A DNA stretch of 64,000 nt from Antedon mediterranea (taxonomy: Eukaryota; Echinodermata; Crinoidea; Comatulida; Antedonidae). Shown in pieces: positions 45,760 to 54,675 of this stretch. The translations under genes were made by a program, and so were the position numbers. Every line of letters begins with the position of its first letter. Within the stretch, counting starts at the first letter, position 1. The stretch covers positions 27,218,070-27,282,069 of the forward strand of contig NC_092671.1 of NCBI RefSeq assembly GCF_964355755.1, in the 5' to 3' direction. The notes beneath the pieces are model-generated. The model ran no database searches, had not been told where the DNA came from, and was given only the letters and a program-made list of their open reading frames with translations.

Positions 45760-45912
45760 TGTGGCCTCCTGGTTAGCCAAACGATTACGATGGAGGCACA
45801 AGTGGCAGCTTTAGGAATTCCGCAGACTGTGGGGCCACGCGGTGTTCATCAAGTATGAGGTGGGACGATCATAGTTGCCTATCACGTGCTCACAATGCTG
45901 TCTGTGAGAAAG
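45760..45912 (+). pseudogene. Copy 2 exon 3, second half of CTLD, with premature TAG
   Basis: 153 nt, acceptor AATTGCAG, donor G/GTACAC, three codons shorter than copy 1. It reads WPPG, TAG (45774-45776), PNDYDGG, NSADCGAT, MRWDDHSC, AVCEK. The stop is one C-to-T change from CAG. The rest of the exon, including the cysteines, is preserved. Confidence 0.85.
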
Positions 45913-46684
45913 GTACACCTACAACTTATATTTGAAATATGTTCACAACGTTAACCTGGAAAGGACTGTTTAAAGTCCGCGCATTAAGTAGTGATCGTTA
46001 CACGTTTATTACCTTCAAACGTTACCAACATATTTCTCTGACTTACACGAACAGACAGGAAGTTATTTTAAAGTTAAAATAATCACAGAGTGTTGATTAG
46101 AAAGAATATATCCAATCATATATTTGTTTATTATATAACACCTAAATAGATTCCTGTCATTTGATTGGAAGATTGTGGGTCACACGGCGTGCAATAGCAC
46201 GCACTATCTAACGATCGTTAAATAGTACTTTCTTTTGTGTACGAAAAAAAAAAATGTTCGCGTTTGGAAAATATATTTGTTATACTATTGCTTTTGAAAT
46301 ACAACATCGCCACCTATTTTGTACTTTCGAAGATTGAATGTTATGACTGGTTTCGCGATGGAAGTATATTTTTGGAGAGATATAATGTACTAATTTAGAT
46401 CAAAAATGCATTTAAATTAGCTTTAGGTCGTTTGTAGGACTTTTTATTAATTAATGAGAACATCTCAACAAGACGTGGAATCGTTGAAAAAACATAATTA
46501 GCCTAGATGAGTTCCAGTTGCCGGTTTCATATATTGCTGCCTTTCAGCCTAGCTAGTAGGCATAGGCCTGTTAGTATAGGCTATGCCAAGGCGTTTTAGC
46601 CTTGCTAGGCCTAGGATTGTTTGGTCGTTTGTTGACATAATTAACACTAAAGTATGTGTCCATATATCCATAATCCATATACAG

Positions 46685-46966
46685 TATATGTATATATGTA
46701 TATAAATTATGGTTAATTCTGACATAGGCGAGCACAATGGAAAAACTTTGGGACAAATCTCTGCCTTGGATACCTACCTGATCTATCTCAGATGTACCGC
46801 GAAATGTAAATTTGATAACATTAGTTTTCACTATTAAGATATTGTTCCATATATCTATCTTAGGAAGATAATTTATAAAGAGTTTTAAAACAAAATTTCT
46901 GATTTCATCGGTAGATTTTCAACTCAATTTCAATTGTACGCGGTAATTTCCGGGTTCACGATGAGT
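46685..46966. repeat. Duplicated 282-bp segment, left copy
   Basis: Matches 48284-48565 over its full length, with one difference noticed (GTACGCGG versus GTACGTGG). It is preceded by TA-CAG-TA (46680-46686). A short minus-strand frame with LPKIDIWNNILIVKT inside is of unknown origin. Confidence 0.95.
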
Positions 46967-48283
46967 CAACTCTCCCAATACCGGACACCCTTGGGCGGGC
47001 ATATATTTTCCGGTTTTTCGAAAGTCCGGTTTCCTGAAAACATATTTTCAAAGTCATCACGTTGTCACTGAAAATGCTTTGAATCACCGGTCGGAATGCT
47101 GCCCGGTGCGGTCTAGCGTAGGGAAGGCCTAGGCTATGATTGTGTCAAGCTAGTTTTAATTAAATAAATACTGATAGGCCTAGGCCTACTTTATTAATAT
47201 TAAGCTGATTCAATTTACCTTTTTTAAAAGTTACATTATTTACTGTACCAATAAAACATGTTACAATAGTAAATTATTGTTTCTCAATGTGTTTTTAACG
47301 GCAAAAAGGCCTACGTACGTACGGTGAACATAATTTCGGTCTGTTTATTTTTTTTTTTTCGTGAGCTAGCTAGCAGCAGCAGCATGGGTGATAAAAATAG
47401 CAAAGCGGGGCTTTGATTGATGCGCATGTGCAGAGGTGTCATAATCAAATAAAAACGCCCACACCTGGACCACATGTTTTTTAAGCTCCTTTATTTTGAC
47501 GTAATTTGATAGCAATGATGAAAATTGATTAGGTAAACGAGCCAAGCAATAATGACACAATAATTAATTGGTAACATTTCAAAGTTTATTAACACTAGTT
47601 AAGTCAAGTTCATTCCGTTTACGTTTTGCCATAATGATTTCCAAATTTATAATGATGCACATTTTTAGTGAAACATTCCTTTTTAAAGTCCTATTGCAAT
47701 TGTGAATTTAACAATAATTTAAACAAAACAAAGACACAAAGTGGAATGTAAATTGAACTTGAACAATTCATACGCTAAAAAACAGGGAGTTGTTAACAAC
47801 TCCCTGCTAAAAACAATAGACATTAAGACATAGCGCTTCGATGTGAAAAAGCCCTAGCCCACCGCAGTTCGATACGCAACAAAGCAATTGCCGCCTCGTG
47901 GGTTAACAATGAACTGACCTGTCAATCACAGTGTAGCGCTCCATGGCAACATTATTTGATCGTACCGCGAAACGTCGCGCACTTCATGGTCAGGGTATGG
48001 TTAAAAGCTTTTGTATATTGTGAATGTATTGAATCCGAGTCAGCGACGACGATGTTACGTTGTTTTCGTAAATATTTGGAGTTTTTTAACTGTCCGTCCG
48101 GTTTTCAGACGCTAATTTTCGTGTTTTGTACTTCATAATTTGTCCGGATTCCGGAATTGGGTATTCCGGTTTTCAAAATAAATTACAGTACATTTAGAAT
48201 AGGGACAAATTGGGCCCTCCAAAAAAGTCCGGTTTTTCGTGAATTCCGGTTTTGGGAGAGTCCGGTATTGGGAGAGTTGACTG
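46964..48283. mobile_element. Mariner/Tigger-like non-autonomous element, about 1320 bp
   Basis: The left end AGTCAACTCTCCCAATACCG is mirrored on the right by CGGTATTGGGAGAGTTGACT plus G. TA follows the right end. Subterminal TCCGGTTTT words recur near both ends. The left terminus lacks the expected TA-C, because it is a duplication junction. No transposase frame. Confidence 0.75.
47783..47806. repeat. Perfect palindrome, CAGGGAGTTGTT half-site
   Basis: 24-bp perfect inverted repeat, inside the mariner-like element. Same family as 19998-20023. Confidence 0.85.
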
Positions 48284-48565
48284 TATATGTATATATGTAT
48301 ATAAATTATGGTTAATTCTGACATAGGCGAGCACAATGGAAAAACTTTGGGACAAATCTCTGCCTTGGATACCTACCTGATCTATCTCAGATGTACCGCG
48401 AAATGTAAATTTGATAACATTAGTTTTCACTATTAAGATATTGTTCCATATATCTATCTTAGGAAGATAATTTATAAAGAGTTTTAAAACAAAATTTCTG
48501 ATTTCATCGGTAGATTTTCAACTCAATTTCAATTGTACGTGGTAATTTCCGGGTTCACGATGAGT
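48284..48565. repeat. Duplicated 282-bp segment, right copy
   Basis: See 46685-46966. It begins with TA right after the end of the mariner-like element. After the shared GAGT the copies diverge (TCACGG here, CAACTC on the left). Confidence 0.95.
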
Positions 48566-48771
48566 TCACGGGTTCACCTTGCAACTACCTCGTTAGTGGC
48601 TTTAGCCATTTTAGTTTTTTGTTTATTTTCACGGAAAGCGCGTGTGAAGGTACAGTAGTTAAAAAATTAAAATTATACTGCAAATTAATAAAGATCAAAT
48701 TAAATATACGTCATAAAGCATCGGAATATATTGTGCGGAATAGTATTATAAAATTACATAGGGAGATCTGA

Positions 48772-49092
48772 TTGATTGATTGATTGAAATTTATATTTAT
48801 ACTGGGTAACTTCTTCAGTCAAAGACTGGTCTCCCAGAGAGCCCAGTTGGTGATCAGTGGCTGTGATGTACTAATACACCGGGGTAACCCCCTACTCGTC
48901 TCGAAAGATGTACTAGGTTCTTTAAAGTGCACACGAGCTAGATGTGTACACTGGACCTACGGTTTATAGTCCTTATCCGAGAAGACTCGTTCTACCACCA
49001 GAACTATGGAGTGAGTGAGCCTCGAACCCCTGCCGATGTTATGGCTACGTAATTACGGTTCCACTGTCTTAACCGCTCGGCCACTCACTCAC
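48772..49092 (-). mobile_element. tRNA-derived SINE family S2, full copy
   Basis: Minus-strand head at 49092 with A-box TGGCCGAGCGG (Ser/Leu tRNA-like) and B-box GGGTTCGAGGC, then a ~230-bp body, then a tail of TCAA units (four GATT repeats on the plus strand at about 48772). GTGAGTGAGTGG leads the head. It lies in lectin copy 2 intron 3. Confidence 0.9.
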
Positions 49093-49420
49093 ATCTGATG
49101 ATAGGACATTTTGTTTAAAATCGAGTGAAATCCCGATAGCCGAGTTTTATTGAGTAAGCTGGCAGGAATAACTGTGTCCCGTTAGGACCGGGATGTCTGC
49201 CCATGTTGCAACCCGTCTAAAACGTCTTCCTTCTTGGGCCGAAACGTTAGTTTCAAAAGATGTTTAAATTAAATAATGTATTAATTATTAGGATGGTATT
49301 TATTTGAATAAACTCCTCCCCAATAAAACATCACTTTGAATATTAATCGCCACTCTCTAGGCCTACCTTTTATTTGATTCAAATGACAGGAATGTATTTA
49401 GATTTTATATAAATCAAATA

Positions 49421-49579
49421 ATAAATGTTTTATATTCGTGTAAAGGTACAAATAATGGCATTTGGTGAATGAATAAAGGTTATATATCAACTCGGGTTCG
49501 CCTCGTTGAAATATAAACTTTCATCATTCACCTCATGCGATTATTTGTACCATTACACGAATATAAAACATTCATTATT
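49421..49579. repeat. Foldback palindrome, ~65-bp arms
   Basis: AATGTTTTATATTCGTGTAA with GGTACAAATAAT and GGTGAATGA is mirrored by TCATTCACC, ATTATTTGTACC-type and TACACGAATATAAAACATT. The centre is CAACTCGGGTTCGCCTCGTTG, itself a small hairpin. Confidence 0.8.
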
Positions 49580-51331
49580 TACCTCCGCCTAGGAGGTATA
49601 TGTAATCGGTCGCGTGTGTTTGTTACTTGGCCAAATTGAAAATTGGCCAAGTAAGTTGATTGGTGTGTGTGTGTGTGTGTTTGTTTGTCATCACTCTAGC
49701 GCTCACAATTTTGATTTGAATGACTCCAAATTACTACCATACATGTCCCCTGGTGCAAGGACGACACTGCCCGATTTTGGTGAAAATCCGGACCACGGTC
49801 CCAATTCTGGACCACTTTTTAAAATTATTTTCAGACCTGCTGGTGTTAAAAGATAGGACAGAATTTTCAAAAGCCGGTGAGCAGTCTTAAATTAACAAGT
49901 AAACTAAAATTGCATTTTCTCGAGAACTACTTGTCCAAAAAACTTCATTTTTAAACAAGAGGCAAGAGTTATAATTTGTGATTTCTAATTTTAAAACATA
50001 ATTTGATTTAATATACAGGTTTTTTGATGCGAATAGTTTAAAAAACCTATTTCTTTTCAAATTCACCTGTGTGTTTTTCGCGTTGCTGTTCTATTGTTAG
50101 TCGACTGAAGCTATTGTTAAATGAAAGGCTTGTTACATAACTCGTATACACATGATTGTAGTGGATTTAGCCTAAATCACACAGCATAAGACACACACTT
50201 TTGGTGAAAATCGGGTCAAGGTCATTAGGCCAATTTTGATTTGGCCAAGTATCACGCTATGCGCGAAGGCTAGTTTGTCTGTCTGTTTGTTTGTTAGCAG
50301 GATTACTCAAAAAGTAATTACAAGATCTTTACCAAAATGAATATACAGATAGATATGTGGTCAAGGACCATTCCATTAAATTTTGGGACCATTTGGGACC
50401 ACGGTCCTAATTCTGGACTACTTTTTAGACCTGCTAGTGTTAAAAGATAGGACAGAATTTTTCAAAAGCCGGCGACCAGTCTTAAAGTAACAAGTAAACT
50501 GAAATTGCATTTTCTCGAGAACTACTTGTCCAAAAAAACTTCATTTTTGTACAAGAGGCAAGAGTTATAATTTGTGATTTGTAATTTTAAAACATAATTT
50601 GATTTAATGTGCACCTTTTTTGATGCGAGTAGTTTAAAAAACCTATTTCTTTTCAAATTCAATCGTTTGATTTTCGCGTTGCTGTTCTATTGTTAGTCAA
50701 CTGAAGCTCTTGTTAATTGAAAGGCTTAACCATTACACCAAACTCTTAGTGAAACTAGAAAGCCACTCCGAGAGTGCATACCTCCGCCTACTGTAAAATT
50801 CTCCTACATAAGATTTCTCCGGTGTGTGTCTTAATGCTGTTTGTGATTTAGGCTAATTTCACTCCAAGCATGTGTATGCGAGTTTGGTGTAATGGTTATG
50901 TAACAAGCCTTTCAATTAACTCTCTCGCCTCTTGTACAAAAATGATGTTTTTTGGACTAGTAGTTCTCAAGAAAATGCAATTTCAGTACACTTGTTACTT
51001 TAAGATTGCTCGCCGGCTTTTAAAAATTCTCTCCTATCTTTTAACACTAGCCGGTCTGAAAAGAATATCATTTTTGTTATTTGTGAAGTTATTAATAAAC
51101 CAATTTTGTTGATTTTCAATAGCCATGGTCTGAAAGTATATACCTATCTACACCCAAAAATTCAGAAGAATAACTTGAAAACTGTAGGCACTATCGTGCT
51201 AACAAACAAACAAACAAACATACATACATACAAACAAAGTAAATACTATACTTGGCAAAATTCTTTTTTGCCAAGTAACAAACAAACAAACACACGCTAC
51301 CGATTAGATAAACCTCCTTGGCGGAGGTAAA
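49578..51331. mobile_element. Composite element with TTTACCTCCGCC inverted ends, 1754 bp
   Basis: The outer ends match 35302-36003. Inside are TTGGCCAA-type units, a TG run at about 49663-49680 and segments shared with the 35.2-35.9 kb region (CAAGAGGCAAGAGTTATAAT twice, GACCACTTTTT). It appears built from several nested copies of the same family. Confidence 0.65.
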
Positions 51332-51593
51332 TTAGCCTAAATCACAAACAGCATTAAGACACACACAAATATACATATAGGAGAATTTTACAGTAGGCGG
51401 AGTGGCTTTCTAGTTTGTATACTATTTCATGTAATATTCTAAACATTGCTATTTTTTATTTGTTAGCTCTACACGTCACACTGGAGCGTGTCTATGTGAA
51501 GCTTTTGAAATGAATGGCCATCGTAGTAATTTTATGTTGTGTATTCGACCATACAGTACAGTTTCAAATTTATATTGGTTTCTTTGTATTCAG

Positions 51594-51874
51594 AGAGGCA
51601 CATGTACATATCGAAGGAAGTCTATGGACAGAGCAGAGGCGTTGATCCAGTCTGCGTGAAGGAAAGTGAATTAACTGGTCTAACTCTGAGTAGTGCATTT
51701 GTTCGCAGTCGGATTCAATGCTTTCGTTTTTGCATTTCAATTAATACATGCAACACGTTCCAGATCCAGAGTTTATCAGAGAACGTATTGAAATGTGATG
51801 CACTCCATTCTGAAGGAGAGCATGCGCAATATCAAATTGAACAAGATGGTTGTCAAATTTTTGTTGTTGAGTAA
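51594..51874 (+). CDS. Copy 2 exon 4, PAN/apple-like terminal exon
   Basis: 281 nt after a proper TATTCAG acceptor, ending at TAA 51872-51874. It reads RHMYISKEVYGQSRG, VCVKESEL, LTLSSAFVRS, CFRFCISINTCNTFQI, KCDAL and DGCQIFVVE. The spacing of six Cys fits a PAN/apple-like disulfide fold, which in known proteins mediates protein or sugar contacts. No lesion is seen in this exon. Confidence 0.8.
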
Positions 51875-52199
51875 ATTTAACGGACATCAGTGTTATTTAG
51901 ATATGATGTTTGTTTTTAGAATACAAAACAACTATCAAACTAGTGTGATGTGCCCAAATATGGTAGTGGTATGACATCATCATGTCCATATGGGCATTTC
52001 TTAATTAAAAATTGTGTATTTTACAACACAACTATTTTCATTGGAGTGAGTGAGCTTAATGATATTTCCTCAGCATTGTTTATATCTGTACCTTTTAACA
52101 TATTTTTAAATTTAGTCCATATGTTCATGATCATCTTCATAATTACATAGTTTACAAAATTGTATTAATTATTTAATTAATACCAGTAGTTACCCGTGC

Positions 52200-53320
52200 G
52201 GAGAACGGTCTTTTTCTGCCTTACATGTGACAATGTGACAATTTATATAAAAAAAAACAAATTGTATCAACAAAATTCCGAACAATTTACGGCCATTGAT
52301 TTTGTTATTTCTTCACTTTGAAATATCTGTAAGTTAAAAAATGAAAGCAATACTGGATATGGAACTTTATGTGTTAAGACTTTATGAAAATAAAAGACGC
52401 TAAAGACACCTAAAAGTGCACATGGTGGTGATAGTCGAAATTAGATGATGCGCGCAGACACTATCGAAAGTATAAAATACCAGACCATATTTTGGGTTGT
52501 TTTTCGTGGTGTATTATTTTATATTTTGTTGTTTTTTGTGGGAGCTTTGTTTTAATTATGCTTACAAATAGTGATGTGTATGCAATGGGTCATATATAAA
52601 TCGAATGAAATAGATTTCTGAGGAAACACGACCTAAACACTTGGTAATTAATTGTTTCGTGTTCAACAATCAATAAAACCATTTGGATTCATTTACATTT
52701 TAATGGTTTCGATATTTTGTGGGAGCTTTGGAGTTTTACTCACCGAGTTAATGGTGATTTACGAAATACATTATGTTCCAGTAATACGTGCAATTCATTA
52801 AAACCCTAACGATGGGATCAGTCGATACAGTTGGCCGGTGCCGAGACTAAACCCTGTTTTAATTTGGGAGAGGCGGTTGCGTAGTTGATACGTGACAACT
52901 CGCAAAACCTGGCCGCTGAGACGTCAACTACTGTTATTTTTTGCCTTTTTCGTGTCCCTAGTGTGTTTTTTAGTAATCCTTACAATTCAGGAAAGTGACA
53001 TAGCCTATCGTGTGCGGTCCATGAAGAAACATTAGTGTGCCAAATGTGAGCATGTACTATTCAGTGGTTTCGGAGGAGATATGTAAAATTATGAGGCCAT
53101 TAGTAGCATTAATATAATATATTATTATTATTATGTTAAAAATGTATTGTCCCCCAAAAACATGAAAAATAAAGATTAATAAAAATCAGACTTTAAATAG
53201 GTTGTTTTGTAGTTTTATAGATAGTTGTCTGTCAGACATGTATTTTTTGCTTTAAATTTTTTTCAGATAAATATTATATATATTTTCGATCCAATTTTTG
53301 GTCAACTATTATTTGACATT
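52200..53320. other. No gene seen; contains spacer repeat copy
   Basis: Only the 52595-52730 match to 37645-37840 was recognised. No signal-peptide exon for a further lectin copy is found where the spacing in copy 2 would predict one (about 53.4 kb). Confidence 0.5.
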
Positions 53321-53327
53321 AAAGGAC

Positions 53328-53580
53328 AACTTGATCGAGGACCAAATTTTAACAGCGTATTAGGGATGTACAAATGAATTCAGAACCATCGCGAGATTAA
53401 GGATATCGCCGCACGCGCTCGCCTTACAGCCGTCGCCGTAAATTGCTGTTACGTAACTTGACCGAGAACTATATTTTTACATACAACGTATTATGGATGT
53501 ACATATGATTTCAGAAAAATCGAGAGATTAAGGATATCGCCGCACGTGCTCGCCGTACAGCCGTCGCCGTAAATTGCTGT
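53328..53580. repeat. Tandem pair, unit about 125 bp
   Basis: ACTTGA(T/C)CGAG, GTATTA(G)GGATGTACA, GAGATTAAGGATATCGCCGC and CCGTCGCCGTAAATTGCTGT occur twice in the same order. The pair is more GC-rich than its surroundings. Confidence 0.85.
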
Positions 53581-53724
53581 GACGTCACAGGTGCATGGCA
53601 AAATTTACGTCATTAGTTTTCTGGCAAAGTCTGGCAAATGGCGAAAATTTCTAGTAAACACACTTTGTAAATAAATTGTAAAAAATATAAATGTTAATTT
53701 TGTTATTGTTTCTTTTGTTATGTT

Positions 53725-54672
53725 ATCTGGACTCATTAAGTTTTTTTTTTTTTTTTTTAAATCGTAAATGTTTTACTGTGTTTAGTGTATTAAAATACTT
53801 TTTTAAAACAGTCCCTGTTATAGTCGATTGAAATAGTAAAGTACATTTAACGATACACCACTACGACGTTTATATTTTGTATAATTATTAATTAATACAA
53901 ACGTTGAGAAGTAACTGTCAGTTTTTATTTGTATATGTATATTTATATGTGTTTATATATCCAGCAGTAGAGCCTACCCACAGTCACAGTAATAAATGTT
54001 CTTTGTATATGTGTTTATATATCTAACAGTACCAAATTTCGATTCAAATGGCGACCAAAAATGGTTAATACGTATTTACAATATTATTGTCAAAGTATTG
54101 CAATACTATATCTCAGTTGTAAGTTTATTCTCCAAGGACCCATTTATTTTTCCTACTTGTGTTAAAACCAAGGGCTCATAAATTTACCTACAAACTGGGA
54201 CTCTGAGAGATTGGAATGTTCCATTCATCGCAAATCAATACATTTGTATAAACATATATTAAATCTATCAGAATAGTGTTTTTTTAGAAAATAGGCCTGT
54301 CTTCAACATTATGATACTGTACTCGAGCTGTTCAACCGGTTTTCAGCTATTAAAAACAATTATCGTAGGAGGAGATAGGAAAATGTGAAGCATCCTCGTA
54401 TTATTGTGTGCAGGTATTTTTCAAGAGGACATCCATTAGACAGTGTATACCAGGATCGGAAAACACCCATATTTGGGGCAAATCGTTGAACCTAAATTCG
54501 TTTTAATTGTCAATAACTAATTATCTAACTCAATTTAATTAGTAAACAGGGTTACATCAGGTGGTTAAAATCAGTACCGAGATTCTAACTAAATTTATAT
54601 ACCATCGAGTAAACATTCTAGAAATAACGTGCGATTTACCGAATTTTGCCCTTGCGTAAATTTATATATAGA
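53725..54672. repeat. R1 repeat, copy D
   Basis: Shares GACGTTTATATTTTG-type, CAACATTATGATACTGTACT and GGGTTACATCAGGTGG landmarks with copies A and C and ends TTTATATATAGAT, directly beside the 3' end of the L2-type LINE. Confidence 0.8.
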
Positions 54673-54675
54673 TTA

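Larger units (their letters stand above)
38502..51874 (+). pseudogene. Lectin gene copy 2: signal peptide, C-type lectin, PAN-like, with in-frame TAG
   Basis: Paralogue of copy 1. Exons: 38502-38568, 45102-45362, 45760-45912 and 51594-51874, all joined in phase 1 with GT-AG borders. The sum is 762 nt = 253 residues plus stop. The CTLD carries CQELWYPF, RRCYRFF, LYWIGINDID, PNDYDGG, MRWDDHSC and AVCEK. The PAN-like exon is intact with six Cys. The single lesion is TAG at 45774-45776, where copy 1 has CAG (Gln of QPND). Introns 1 (6.5 kb) and 3 (5.7 kb) are filled with mobile elements. It could be a pseudogene, a null allele or a base error; exon conservation argues that inactivation, if real, is recent. 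Confidence 0.75.

Noticed and set aside
46685-48565. LTR retrotransposon with 282-bp LTRs
   Set aside because: The direct repeats lack TG...CA ends, the interior has inverted ends of a mariner-like element and no gag or pol, and the TA-CAG-TA footprint explains it better.
53400-53500. Third lectin first exon after copy 2
   Set aside because: Looked for a signal-peptide exon at the spacing predicted from copy 2; only a 125-bp tandem repeat is present.
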